From Actinomycetota bacterium (GTDB lineage: Bacteria > Actinomycetota > Actinomycetes > Mycobacteriales > Mycobacteriaceae), in NCBI GenBank assembly GCA_005787665.1, contig SYAB01000278.1, positions 1 to 10,919 of the forward strand: a stretch of DNA of 10,919 nt, in the 5' to 3' direction. Positions within the stretch are counted from its first letter, which is position 1. Every line of letters starts with the position of its first letter. Under the pieces are notes generated by a model. It did not search any database, was not told the DNA's origin, and was given only the letters and a program-made list of their open reading frames with translations. The translations under genes were made by a program, and so were the position numbers. Shown here piece by piece: positions 1 to 6,941 of the stretch.

Positions 1-29
1 GCTCCCATTGGCCGCTCGGGCAACCTGCC
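1..29 (-). tRNA. tRNA-Tyr, 5' part only (runs off the left edge)
   Basis: Read on the minus strand from position 29 down to 1, the sequence has the layout of the first third of a bacterial tRNA. A 7-nt acceptor strand GGCAGGT (29-23) is followed by T22, the conserved U8, and G21. The D-arm then has stem CCC (20-18) pairing with GGG (6-4) around a loop with the invariant GG (13-12). The run CCCGAGCGGCCAATGGGAGC is very close to the D-arm of known bacterial tRNA-Tyr genes; tRNA-Ser and tRNA-Leu D-arms are less similar. The anticodon lies outside the window, so Tyr is inferred from the D-arm alone. I recall a tRNA-Tyr gene beside the yajQ homologue in M. tuberculosis, which fits but was not checked. 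The gene diverges from yajQ. Confidence 0.7.
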
Positions 30-33
30 TGGG

Positions 34-60
34 ATCAAACCCCCAACTACCCGGTTTGAT
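34..60. repeat. 8-bp inverted repeat in the tRNA-yajQ divergent spacer
   Basis: ATCAAACC (34-41) and GGTTTGAT (53-60) are perfect inverted arms around an 11-nt centre. The element ends 4 bp before the tRNA 5' end. In a tRNA precursor it could fold as a leader hairpin just ahead of the RNase P cut. As DNA it could be an operator: its right arm overlaps TTGATG (56-61), a possible yajQ -35, which is 18 bp before a weak -10 GAAGAT (80-85). I found no convincing promoter for either gene, so the role is open. The rest of 61-123 shows nothing else I can name. Confidence 0.4.
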
Positions 61-137
61 GCGTTTAGCAGGGTACAACGAAGATGTACTCCGCACACAA
101 ACCGGCCGGGGGCCGAGACACCGAGGAGGCAACCCAC

Positions 138-629
138 GTGGCTGACTCAAGCTTCGACATCGTCAGCAAGGTCGACCGCCAGGAGGTCGACAACGCGCTG
201 AACCAGGCGGCCAAGGAACTGGCCACCCGCTTCGACTTCCGCGGCACCGACACCTCGATCGCCTGGAAGGGCGAGGAGGTGATCGAGATCGTGTCCTCCA
301 CCGAGGAGCGCGCCAAGGCCGCCGTCGAGGTGTTCAAAGAGAAGCTGATCCGCCGGGACATCTCGATGAAGGCCTTCGACGCCGGCGAACCCCAGCCCTC
401 TGGCAAGACCTACCGGGTCAGTGGCACCATCAAGCAGGGCATCACCAGCGAGAACGCCAAGAAGATCACCAAGTTGATCCGCGACGAGGGCCCCAAGGCC
501 GTCAAGACCCAGATCCAGGGCGAGGAGATCCGGGTGAGCTCCAAGAGCCGCGACGACCTGCAGTCGGTCATCGCCATGCTCAAGGGTGCCGATCTCGAGG
601 TCGCCCTGCAGTTCGTCAACTACCGGTAG
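138..629 (+). CDS. yajQ: YajQ / UPF0234 family nucleotide-binding protein
   Basis: This 163-aa protein matches the YajQ family over its full length; I recall the M. tuberculosis homologue Rv0566c as also 163 aa. Visible family features are the N-terminal [10 protein letters not shown], the central [14 protein letters not shown] (residues 72-85) and the C-terminal [12 protein letters not shown]. The family has a duplicated ferredoxin-like fold and binds nucleotides; some Xanthomonas and Pseudomonas members are reported c-di-GMP receptors. Its role in mycobacteria is not settled. The GTG start at 138 is chosen because AGGAGG (124-129) sits 8 nt upstream and the protein then begins exactly at the conserved VADSSFD. 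An in-frame ATG at 84 would add 18 unconserved residues and has no Shine-Dalgarno. It is followed after 91 bp by the monooxygenase on the same strand, so read-through is possible. Confidence 0.93.
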   Translation: MADSSFDIVSKVDRQEVDNALNQAAKELATRFDFRGTDTSIAWKGEEVIEIVSSTEERAKAAVEVFKEKLIRRDISMKAFDAGEPQPSGKTYRVSGTIKQGITSENAKKITKLIRDEGPKAVKTQIQGEEIRVSSKSRDDLQSVIAMLKGADLEVALQFVNYR

Positions 630-720
630 CGGGAACGGCGACCAAGGTCCTCTGGCCCACGGGCCTAGCAGGTGCATAAGCTGGTTTACGCCCCCAGCAC
701 GCGATGAGCGGAGGACCGCG

Positions 721-2238
721 ATGACCGTCATGCCCACCGAGGACGCCCGACCCGCCGAGTCCGACGGGGGCGACTACGACGTCGTCATCATCGGCGCCGG
801 CATCTCCGGGATCGGCGCGGCCTACCGGTTGGCCGAGGCCGATCCGTCCACCCGCTACGTCATCCTGGAGCGCCGCGAGCGCATCGGCGGCACCTGGGAC
901 CTGTTCCGCTATCCCGGGGTGCGCTCGGACTCCTCGATCTTCAGCCTCAGTTGGCCGTGGGAGCCGTGGACCGGCAAGGAGTACGTGGCCGACGGCGACG
1001 CCATTCGCGACTACATGGAGGACGCCGCCCGCAAGCACGGCATCTTCGGCCACATCCGGTTCAACACCACGGTGGTCTCCGCGGATTGGGATTCGGCCAC
1101 CGACACCTGGACCGTGCAGACGACCGGCGAGGCGGGTACCACCGCGACCTACCGCGGCCGCTTCGTGTTCTTCGGCTCGGGCTACTACAACTACGACGAG
1201 CCCTACAGCCCCGAGTTCCCCGGTCTGGACAGCTACCAGGGCACCGTCGTCCACGCCCAGCACTGGCCGGAAGATCTGGACTACACCGATAAGAATGTCG
1301 TGGTCATCGGTTCCGGGGCCACCGCCGTCTCGCTGGTGCCGGCGCTGGCCCGCAAGGCCGCCAAGGTGACGATGCTGCAGCGCTCCCCCGGCTATCTGTT
1401 CTCCATGCCGCGGGTCGCCCCGTGGATGCAACCCATCCGGAAACTGTTGCCCAACAGGGTTTCCTACAAGATCGTTCGCGCCATCTCGCTGGCGTTCGAG
1501 AAAGTCGTCTGGGTGTTCGCCCGCGGCCTGCCGACCGGTATGAAGAAGTTGGTGCGCTGGCAGAACACCAAGTTGCTCCCCGCCGGCTATCCGGTCGACC
1601 GCGACTTCAAGCCCCGCTACAACCCGTGGGACCAGCGCTTGTGCGTGGTAGCCGACGGTGACATGTTCGAAGCCATCAACCAGGGCACCCTCGAGGTCGT
1701 CACCGACCACATCGACCACCTCGACCCGACCGGCATCGTGCTCACCTCGGGGCGCCACCTCGACGCCGACGTCATCGTCAAGGCCACCGGCCTGAACCTG
1801 CTCGCCCTGGGCGGGGTTCGGATCAGCGTCGACGGCGCCGAGGTCAAACCGCAGGACCGGTTCTCCTACAAGGCGCACATGCTCGAGGACGTGCCGAACC
1901 TGATCTGGTGCATCGGCTACACCAACGCCTCCTGGACGCTGCGCGCCGATATCACCGCCCGCGCCACCGCGAAACTGCTGGAATACATGAAGATCCACAG
2001 CTATACCCACGCCTATCCGCACCCCGTGGGCGGGCCGATGCCGGAGAAGCCGACGTGGGATCTGCAGGCCGGTTATGTGAAGCGCAGTGCCCACGCACTG
2101 CCGAAGTCGGGCACCCAGCGGCCGTGGGTGGTGCGCCAGGACTTCTTCGCCGATGCCTTCGACTACCGCTTCCTGGACAAGATCGACGAGGACATGGTGT
2201 TCGGGCGGGTGCGCAAGCCCGCCGAACTTGTCGGCTAG
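721..2238 (+). CDS. EthA/MymA-like flavin-containing (Baeyer-Villiger) monooxygenase
   Basis: The 505-aa product is an FAD- and NADPH-dependent monooxygenase. It has the N-terminal FAD Rossmann motif GAGISG (residues 25-30), then ERIGGTWDLFRYPGVRSD (53-70). A BVMO fingerprint of the FxGxxxHxxxWP type follows, with Tyr replacing the first Phe (Y172, G174, H178, W182, P183). The NADPH-binding GSGATA is at 197-202 and KATGLN at 354-359. Long stretches such as GSGYYNYDE, HWPEDLDY, YNPWDQRLC and GYTNASWTL match, from memory, EthA, the M. tuberculosis activator of ethionamide. By position it corresponds to Rv0565c, also reported to oxidise thioamide prodrugs. The natural substrate is unknown; ketone or sulfur oxidation is expected. 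ATG 721 follows GGAGG (710-714) by 6 nt; ATG 730 in frame is a possible alternative. The 91-bp gap after yajQ shows no clear terminator. Confidence 0.92.
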   Translation: MTVMPTEDARPAESDGGDYDVVIIGAGISGIGAAYRLAEADPSTRYVILERRERIGGTWDLFRYPGVRSDSSIFSLSWPWEPWTGKEYVADGDAIRDYMEDAARKHGIFGHIRFNTTVVSADWDSATDTWTVQTTGEAGTTATYRGRFVFFGSGYYNYDEPYSPEFPGLDSYQGTVVHAQHWPEDLDYTDKNVVVIGSGATAVSLVPALARKAAKVTMLQRSPGYLFSMPRVAPWMQPIRKLLPNRVSYKIVRAISLAFEKVVWVFARGLPTGMKKLVRWQNTKLLPAGYPVDRDFKPRYNPWDQRLCVVADGDMFEAINQGTLEVVTDHIDHLDPTGIVLTSGRHLDADVIVKATGLNLLALGGVRISVDGAEVKPQDRFSYKAHMLEDVPNLIWCIGYTNASWTLRADITARATAKLLEYMKIHSYTHAYPHPVGGPMPEKPTWDLQAGYVKRSAHALPKSGTQRPWVVRQDFFADAFDYRFLDKIDEDMVFGRVRKPAELVG

Positions 2239-2278
2239 TCGCGTCGTCAAACCTCCGGTGAACCCGGGCCGTCGGCAC

Positions 2279-2284
2279 TACGTT
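2279..2284 (+). promoter_or_regulatory. -10 box TACGTT giving a leaderless gpsA mRNA
   Basis: TACGTT fits the mycobacterial -10 pattern TANNNT. After a 7-nt gap the ATG of gpsA begins at 2292, which is where transcription should start, so the mRNA would have no 5' UTR. No Shine-Dalgarno precedes the ATG, and no good -35 is visible at 16-19 bp. It lies about 40 bp after the monooxygenase stop, so gpsA has its own start even if upstream transcripts read through. Confidence 0.6.
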
Positions 2285-2291
2285 GGTCGGC

Positions 2292-3317
2292 ATGACACCT
2301 GATCGTCGCGAACCGAAAGTCGTCGTTCTCGGCGGAGGCTCCTGGGGGACCACCGTCGCGTCCATCTGCGCCCGGCGCGGGCCGACGCTGCAGTGGGTGC
2401 GTTCGGCCGACACCGCCGAGGACATCAACACCAACCACCGCAACACCGAATACCTCGGCGAAGAGGTCGCGCTGCCGGAAAGCCTCCGCGCGACAAACGA
2501 TTTCAACGAGGCCGCGCACTGCGCCGACGTGATCGTCATGGGAGTGCCGTCGCACGGGTTCCGCAGCGTACTCACCGAACTCGCCAAGGAACTGCGGCCG
2601 TGGGTGCCGGTGGTCAGCCTGGTCAAAGGCCTCGAGCAGGGCACCAACATGCGGATGAGCCAGATCGTCGAAGAGGTGCTGCCCGGCCACCCGGCGGGCA
2701 TCCTGGCCGGGCCGAACATCGCCAAGGAGGTGGCCGAGGGCTATGCCGCCGCCGCCGTGCTGGCCATGCCCGACCGCAACCTGGCCGGAAATCTGGCCAG
2801 CATGTTCCGCACCAAGCGGTTTCGCACGTACACCACCGACGATGTGGCCGGCGTCGAGATCGCCGGTGCGCTCAAGAACGTCTACGCCATCGCCACCGGG
2901 ATGGGCTACGCGATGGGAATCGGCGAGAACACCCGGGCCATGGTGATGACCCGCGCGGTCCGGGAGATGTCCAAGCTCGGCGAGGCCATCGGCGGCCAAC
3001 GCGACACCTTCTCCGGCCTGGCCGGCATGGGCGATCTCATCGTCACCTGCACCTCCAAGCGCAGCCGCAACCGCCACGTCGGCGAGGAACTGGGTTCGGG
3101 CAAGACGATCGAGGAGATCATCGCCGGGATGAACCAGGTGGCCGAGGGTGTCAAGGCCGCCAGCGTCATCATGGAGTTCGCCGAGAAGTACGGCTTGCAC
3201 ATGCCGATCGCGCGTGAGGTCGACGCGGTCGTCAACCACGGCTCCACCGTCGAGGAGGCCTATCGCGGCCTGATGGCCGAGAAACCCGGCCACGAGGTCG
3301 ACGGCACCCGGTTCTAG
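2292..3317 (+). CDS. gpsA: NAD(P)+-dependent glycerol-3-phosphate dehydrogenase
   Basis: The enzyme reduces dihydroxyacetone phosphate to sn-glycerol-3-phosphate in the cytosol, supplying the backbone of phospholipids and triacylglycerol. The 341-aa length is usual for the family. Visible motifs in order are the dinucleotide-binding LGGGSWGT (residues 13-20), the substrate-binding SLVKGLE with K112, GPNIAKEV (140-147), the catalytic lysine K195 in AGALKNVYAI, FSGLAGMGDL (240-249) and SKRSRNRHVG with R259 and N260. It corresponds to gpdA2 (Rv0564c) of M. tuberculosis; mycobacteria usually carry a second copy elsewhere. ATG 2292 is preferred over in-frame TTG 2283 because the -10 box TACGTT ends 7 nt before it. 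The stop TAG (3315-3317) shares the CTAG at 3314-3317 with the stop of the convergent exported-protein gene, a 4-bp overlap. Confidence 0.95.
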   Translation: MTPDRREPKVVVLGGGSWGTTVASICARRGPTLQWVRSADTAEDINTNHRNTEYLGEEVALPESLRATNDFNEAAHCADVIVMGVPSHGFRSVLTELAKELRPWVPVVSLVKGLEQGTNMRMSQIVEEVLPGHPAGILAGPNIAKEVAEGYAAAAVLAMPDRNLAGNLASMFRTKRFRTYTTDDVAGVEIAGALKNVYAIATGMGYAMGIGENTRAMVMTRAVREMSKLGEAIGGQRDTFSGLAGMGDLIVTCTSKRSRNRHVGEELGSGKTIEEIIAGMNQVAEGVKAASVIMEFAEKYGLHMPIAREVDAVVNHGSTVEEAYRGLMAEKPGHEVDGTRF

Positions 3318-3892
3318 CCAGGCGGCAGGCCCGGCATCGCCGGCATCACCGGTGGCAGACCCGGGAGGATCGGCGTGCCCTCGGGACGGGCCAGCAGCGG
3401 GCTGACGGCGTTGACGTAGGTGCCGTTGGGGCCCACCACGAACCCGACCTGGTCCCGGCTGTTCAGACAGGCCACCACGCCGGCGTCGTCGACACCGCAA
3501 CTGACCTGCCGGAAACTCAGCCTCGTATTGGGGGGAAGCGGCTTGACCTCGCCGGCGGCGGCGAAGATCGGTCGGGGGCTCGACGAGAAGCCGGGCGCCC
3601 CGACCTGCCCGCCGCCGACCAGGTTCGCCCCCTCCGGCGCCCCCGGAAGCGGACCGTTGCAGCCGTAGTCGCCGTTGACGTTGTTGATGATGCAGACCAC
3701 ACCGGGCGGTCCCGCGAAGGCGTACCAGATGCCGCCGTTGGCCGCGTAGGCCGCCGGATTCAACGGCGTATAGGCGTTGACGTTGGGAATCGGCGGCGGC
3801 GGAGCCGGATCGGGATCGGCGCCCGCCGCGGCCGAACACGCCACACCAGTCCCTGCCGCAACAGCGGTTATCGCCAGAAACCTGAGTAACAT
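3314..3892 (-). CDS. Small exported protein with two cysteine pairs
   Basis: The predicted product has 192 aa. A hydrophobic signal peptide covers residues 1 to about 25 (MLLRFLAITAVAAG...), with a likely signal peptidase I cut after AGA just before DPDPAPPPP. C19 lies in the signal but GVAC is a poor lipobox, so a lipoprotein is less likely. The mature part has two similar modules, one with C67 and C78 (GVVCIINNVNGDYGCNGPLP) and one with C132 and C142 (VSCGVDDAGVVACLNS) followed by VGFVVGPNGTYV. Each cysteine pair probably forms a disulfide outside the cell. The tail is Pro/Met/Gly-rich. Similar CG-and-GPLPGAP or GFV-P-G patterns occur, as I recall, in several uncharacterised secreted mycobacterial proteins; I assign no function. 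ATG 3892 is chosen because it opens the signal peptide and lies 6 nt after a -10 box; GTG 3895 is the alternative. It is divergent from the Pro/Ala-rich gene. Confidence 0.82.
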   Translation of the reverse strand: MLLRFLAITAVAAGTGVACSAAAGADPDPAPPPPIPNVNAYTPLNPAAYAANGGIWYAFAGPPGVVCIINNVNGDYGCNGPLPGAPEGANLVGGGQVGAPGFSSSPRPIFAAAGEVKPLPPNTRLSFRQVSCGVDDAGVVACLNSRDQVGFVVGPNGTYVNAVSPLLARPEGTPILPGLPPVMPAMPGLPPG

Positions 3893-3898
3893 CACATA

Positions 3899-3904
3899 AC
3901 CGTA
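3899..3904 (-). promoter_or_regulatory. -10 box TACGGT, leaderless start of the exported-protein gene
   Basis: On the minus strand TACGGT (3904-3899) fits TANNNT and is followed by 6 nt and then ATG 3892, so the transcript would begin at or next to the start codon. No purine-rich ribosome site precedes the ATG. The -35 position (about 3922-3927) reads GGGTGC, a poor match, and overlaps the palindrome at 3923-3935, which could mean dependence on an activator. Confidence 0.45.
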
Positions 3905-3922
3905 CCGAACTTGAACGTCCAG

Positions 3923-3935
3923 CACCCTGTGGGTG
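3923..3935. promoter_or_regulatory. Candidate operator palindrome between divergent exported-protein genes
   Basis: CACCC (3923-3927) and GGGTG (3931-3935) are perfect inverted arms around TGT. The element overlaps the expected -35 position of the minus-strand gene and touches the -35 (3933-3938) of the plus-strand gene. A regulator bound here could act on both promoters. The symmetry and placement are seen; binding by a protein is inferred. Confidence 0.35.
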
Positions 3936-3961
3936 AGAAACGCCCCAACATGGCCTAAACT
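3933..3961 (+). promoter_or_regulatory. SigA-type promoter of the Pro/Ala-rich exported-protein gene
   Basis: GTGAGA (3933-3938, 4 of 6 matches to TTGACA) is followed by a 17-bp spacer and TAAACT (3956-3961), a good TANNNT -10. Transcription would begin near 3968, giving a leader of about 37 nt that carries GGAAGGA (3991-3997) before GTG 4005. Confidence 0.6.
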
Positions 3962-4004
3962 AAGGCTCGTCTTGGAAGAACCTGAGAAAAGGAAGGACTC
4001 CGAC

Positions 4005-4961
4005 GTGGACCGCCGGATCGGGCAGGGTTTGCGCGCAGGCGCGGCTGCCGTTGGCGTGTCCGCAGGTCTCATGGTTCTGGCTTCCACCACTCAGACCCCC
4101 GACGGTTTCATCCACGCCAGCTTCGGCGGTCCGCTGGACATTTTCGCCGGCTCAACCGCCGAGGTGCTGGAGACCGACGTGCTGGCGATCGGCGACGGTC
4201 CCAACGACGCGACGGAGCTCGCGGCCCTGCTCAAGGGCCCGGTGGTGAAGGACGCCCTGCCGGATTCGCCGTACCGGGTGGCCTACGAGGCCGGCTCCAC
4301 CCCGGAGACCGTGGCGCTCAACGTGTATCCCGCTCCCCAGCCCGTCGGAGCGCCGGCCACCAAGCAGGCGCTGGAGATCGTCTCCAAGCCGGTGGTCGAC
4401 TCCCAGGGCCGGGTGGACTGCACCGGCTCGGTGAGCTGTGAGTTCGATCCGGCGACCAACGTCACCACCGTGAAATACGCCGACGGGGTGATCGCGCTGG
4501 TGCAGAAGGTCAACGAGATGACCGTGGTCGCCTACAGGACCGCCGCGGAGAACCTCCAGACCACACTTCAAGCGCTGCTTCCGCCCAGTGCGAATCAGGT
4601 CCCGCAACCGGCGGCCGCGGCTCCGGCGCCCACCCAGGCGACGGTGCCCACGGTTGCCCCGGCGCCGACGTCCACCGCCAGCCCGACCGTCGACCCGGGG
4701 CCCTCGGCACCCGATCCGGTCATCACCGAGGTCATCGAGCCCGACGAAGGTCCGACGGTCACCGTCACGCGGCCGCCGGCCGACTTCACTCCGGGCCGGG
4801 GCATCCCGGGCCTGCCCAACGGGGGCAACCCGCCCAAGTCCGGAATCCCCTCCCTGGACAAGATCCGGGACACCCTGGAATCGGCGGCCAAGTCCGTCGG
4901 TGACAGCATCGGCAAGGCACTCGGCGGCGCGTCGACCAAGCCCGGCGACGAGTCCGAGTAA
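4005..4961 (+). CDS. Exported or membrane-anchored Pro/Ala-rich protein, function unknown
   Basis: The 318-aa product has a short basic N-terminus (VDRRIGQGLR) and a hydrophobic segment at about residues 11-27. That segment is either a signal peptide or a single membrane anchor with the rest outside. Residues 35-195 look like a folded domain with one close cysteine pair, C139 and C145 (CTGSVSC), probably a disulfide. Residues about 196-265 are a low-complexity Pro/Ala/Thr linker, as in many wall-spanning actinobacterial proteins. The end has PGLP-type motifs and an amphipathic helix (IPSLDKIRDTLESAAKSVGDSI). I do not recognise the family. The GTG start follows GGAAGGA (3991-3997) by 7 nt; the upstream in-frame start at 3933 overlaps the promoter and is rejected. 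It faces htpX, with 18 bp between the stops. Its divergent partner is also exported and also Pro-rich, so the two may be controlled together. Confidence 0.85.
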   Translation: MDRRIGQGLRAGAAAVGVSAGLMVLASTTQTPDGFIHASFGGPLDIFAGSTAEVLETDVLAIGDGPNDATELAALLKGPVVKDALPDSPYRVAYEAGSTPETVALNVYPAPQPVGAPATKQALEIVSKPVVDSQGRVDCTGSVSCEFDPATNVTTVKYADGVIALVQKVNEMTVVAYRTAAENLQTTLQALLPPSANQVPQPAAAAPAPTQATVPTVAPAPTSTASPTVDPGPSAPDPVITEVIEPDEGPTVTVTRPPADFTPGRGIPGLPNGGNPPKSGIPSLDKIRDTLESAAKSVGDSIGKALGGASTKPGDESE

Positions 4962-4982
4962 GCCAGTCTCCTTAGCGGCTTA
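4959..4982. repeat. Short inverted repeat carrying both convergent stop codons
   Basis: TAAGCC (4959-4964) and GGCTTA (4977-4982) are inverted arms around 12 nt. The left arm holds the TAA of the Pro/Ala-rich gene and the right arm the TAA of htpX on the other strand. CTTAGCG also occurs twice in direct orientation (4971-4977 and 4979-4985). The stem is too short and lacks a T-tract, so a terminator is only a weak possibility. Confidence 0.25.
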
Positions 4983-5858
4983 GCGACCGCCGGCCATCTT
5001 CTCCAGCCGTGCGATGCGGTCCTCGATGGGCGGGTGCGTCGAGAACAGCTTGCTCATCCGCTCCCCGGACCGGAACGGGCTGGCGATCATCAGATGCGCC
5101 TGATCGGCGATCTGCGGAGCCGGGGGCAGCGGCGCCTGCTCGACACCACCGCTGATCTTGCGCAACGCCGACGCCAGCGCCAGCGGGTCGCCGGACAACT
5201 CGGCGCCGGACTCGTCGGCCTGGTACTCCCGCGAGCGCGACACCGACATCCGGATCACCGTGGCGGCCATCGGCGCCAGCAGCGACACCAGCAGCATCGC
5301 CAGCGGGTTCACCCCGCCGCCGCCCTGCCGGTTCCCGCCGCCGAAAGCTCCGGCGAACATCGCCATCTGGGCCAGGCCGGTCACCACCGAGGCCATCGCG
5401 CCGGCCACGCAGGAGATCAGGATGTCGCGGTTGTAGACGTGGGACAGCTCATGGCCGAGCACCGCACGCAACTCCCGCTCGGTGAGCAGATTGAGGATGC
5501 CAGTGGTGCAGCACACCGCGGCATTACGCGGATTGCGACCGGTGGCAAAGGCATTGGGATTGGCCGTGTCGCTGATGTAGAGCCGCGGCATCGGCTGATG
5601 GGCCGCGGTCGCCAACTCGCGGACCATGGCGTAGATCTGCGGGGCCTGAACCTCGGTGATCGGCTGGGCCTTCATGGCCTTCAACGCCAGTTTGTCGCTG
5701 TTGAAGTAGACATAGACGTTCATCCCGACCGCCATCAGCACCGACAGCCACAGCACCGAGCGGTTGCCGAACAGCGACCCGATGAACACGATCAGTGCCG
5801 ACATGCCGACGAGCAGCATGAACGTCTTCATCCGGTTGGCGGTGGGGTGCCAGGTCAT
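4980..5858 (-). CDS. htpX: HtpX, membrane zinc metalloprotease (M48)
   Basis: HtpX is an integral-membrane protease that degrades misfolded membrane proteins. The 292-aa product has two N-terminal membrane segments (residues 12-31 and 34-52), the conserved [10 protein letters not shown] (101-110), and the zinc site HELSH (136-140, H136, E137, H140). The third ligand is E211 in [11 protein letters not shown]. Between these are hydrophobic stretches at about 146-172 and 184-206. The C-terminus has the family [14 protein letters not shown]. All catalytic residues are present. ATG 5858 follows AGGAGG (5870-5865) by 6 nt. It lies 69 bp downstream of grcC1 on the same strand with no obvious terminator between, so a grcC1-htpX transcript is likely; the same gene order is known in M. 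tuberculosis (Rv0562-Rv0563). Confidence 0.96.
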   Translation of the reverse strand: MTWHPTANRMKTFMLLVGMSALIVFIGSLFGNRSVLWLSVLMAVGMNVYVYFNSDKLALKAMKAQPITEVQAPQIYAMVRELATAAHQPMPRLYISDTANPNAFATGRNPRNAAVCCTTGILNLLTERELRAVLGHELSHVYNRDILISCVAGAMASVVTGLAQMAMFAGAFGGGNRQGGGGVNPLAMLLVSLLAPMAATVIRMSVSRSREYQADESGAELSGDPLALASALRKISGGVEQAPLPPAPQIADQAHLMIASPFRSGERMSKLFSTHPPIEDRIARLEKMAGGR

Positions 5859-5925
5859 CGGGGTCCTCCTACGACGGGTCTCCGGGCAGACTAACGCCCC
5901 GAGGTGACCGGGAAGTTCCAGATCG

Positions 5926-5950
5926 GGTTAACCGTGTCGGTTAACCGTGT
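5926..5950. repeat. Tandem 13-bp repeat over the end of grcC1
   Basis: GGTTAACCGTGT occurs at 5926-5937 and again at 5939-5950, a 13-bp period. Each copy contains the palindrome GGTTAACC. The grcC1 stop codon lies in the first copy and the last sense codons in the second. Because 13 is not a multiple of 3, the two copies are read in different frames. It may be a replication-slippage duplication or a pair of protein sites upstream of htpX. Confidence 0.6.
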
Positions 5951-6935
5951 AGTCCACCAGCGAAGCCAGCGCCCATCGACCGGGCACGTCAGGAAGCTCG
6001 GCGAGCTCGGCACGCGCCTGGGCGGCATATTGCTGGACGGTTTGCTTGGCCGCGGCGATCCCGCCCGATGCGCGCAATAGGTCCAGCGCCTCGGCGACCT
6101 CGGCGTCGTCGGTCACCGGGCCCCTGAGGAGATCCCGCAGGCGGTCGGCGTCCGGACCGGTCTCGCGCAGCGCGTAGAGCACCGGCAGGGTGTGCACGCC
6201 CTCACGCAGGTCTGTGCCGGGCAGCTTGCCCGACTCATCGGGATCGCTCTCGATATCGATGATGTCATCGGAGATCTGGAAGATGGTGCCGACGATGCCG
6301 CCGACACGGCCGAGCCGCTCGGTCTGATCCGCGGTCGCCCCCGAGTAGGTGCCCCCGAACCGGCCGGCGGCGGCGATCAGGCAGGCCGTCTTCTCCGAGA
6401 CCACCTTCAGGTAGTGCGAGACCGCGTCGTCCCCGTCCAGCGAGCCCTTGGTCTCGCGCATCTGTCCGGTGACCAACTGGGCGAAGGTCTCGGCCACGAT
6501 GCGCACCGCGTCCGGGCCCAGACGCGACACCAGCCGGGACGCGGTGGCGAACAGGTAGTCCCCGGCGAGGATGGCGATGTTGTTGCCCCAGCGGGCATTG
6601 GCCGAGGGTGCACCGCGGCGCACCTGGGCCTCGTCCATCACGTCGTCGTGGGACAGCGTGGCCAGATGCACCAGTTCGATGACCGCACCGGCGACCGTCA
6701 CCTGCCAGCTGTCCGGATCCGGGCCGACATGGGCCGACAGCACGGTGAACAGCGGCCGGAACCGCTTGCCGCCGGCCTGGAAAAGATGCAGCACCGCCTC
6801 GGTCATCAGCTCGTCGGCGCTGCGCAGTTCCGAGGAGATGCAGTCCTCCACGCGGGCGACGCCGTCGCGAACGCTCTGGGCGAAATCGGGGTCGCCGAAG
6901 TCCACGCCCGCCACCACGCTCGCCGGAGTCCTCAC
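5928..6935 (-). CDS. grcC1: Long-chain trans-polyprenyl diphosphate synthase
   Basis: The enzyme condenses isopentenyl diphosphate units into the prenyl tail that MenA joins to the naphthoquinone ring. The 335-aa length is typical. Visible motifs are GGKRFRP (residues 55-61), the first aspartate-rich motif DDVMD (97-101) and the following RRG (106-108), GDYLFA (125-130), and the second motif DDIID (223-227) preceded by FQ (219-220). A small residue, A92, five positions before the first motif suggests a long product. The homologue Rv0562 is reported to make nonaprenyl diphosphate, which would fit MK-9. GTG 6935 starts 6 nt after a -10 box with no Shine-Dalgarno, so the mRNA is probably leaderless. 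It diverges from menJ, which modifies the same side chain, with 21 bp between starts, and is followed by htpX. Confidence 0.92.
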   Translation of the reverse strand: MRTPASVVAGVDFGDPDFAQSVRDGVARVEDCISSELRSADELMTEAVLHLFQAGGKRFRPLFTVLSAHVGPDPDSWQVTVAGAVIELVHLATLSHDDVMDEAQVRRGAPSANARWGNNIAILAGDYLFATASRLVSRLGPDAVRIVAETFAQLVTGQMRETKGSLDGDDAVSHYLKVVSEKTACLIAAAGRFGGTYSGATADQTERLGRVGGIVGTIFQISDDIIDIESDPDESGKLPGTDLREGVHTLPVLYALRETGPDADRLRDLLRGPVTDDAEVAEALDLLRASGGIAAAKQTVQQYAAQARAELAELPDVPGRWALASLVDYTVNRHG

Positions 6936-6941
6936 CCTGCC

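Noticed and set aside
84..137. ATG 84 as an earlier yajQ start
   Set aside because: It has no Shine-Dalgarno and adds 18 unconserved residues, whereas GTG 138 has AGGAGG at the right distance and gives the family's usual N-terminus.
616..2250. A 544-codon open frame on the minus strand opposite the monooxygenase
   Set aside because: It mirrors the codons of a clear plus-strand enzyme, is rich in Gly/Ala/Val/His/Asp, has no motif, and is what third-position GC bias produces in high-GC DNA.
2247..3839. A 530-codon minus-strand frame across gpsA and part of the exported-protein gene
   Set aside because: It is antisense to gpsA and out of frame with the exported-protein gene, whose own frame has a signal peptide. 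Low-complexity Arg/Gly composition and no motif.
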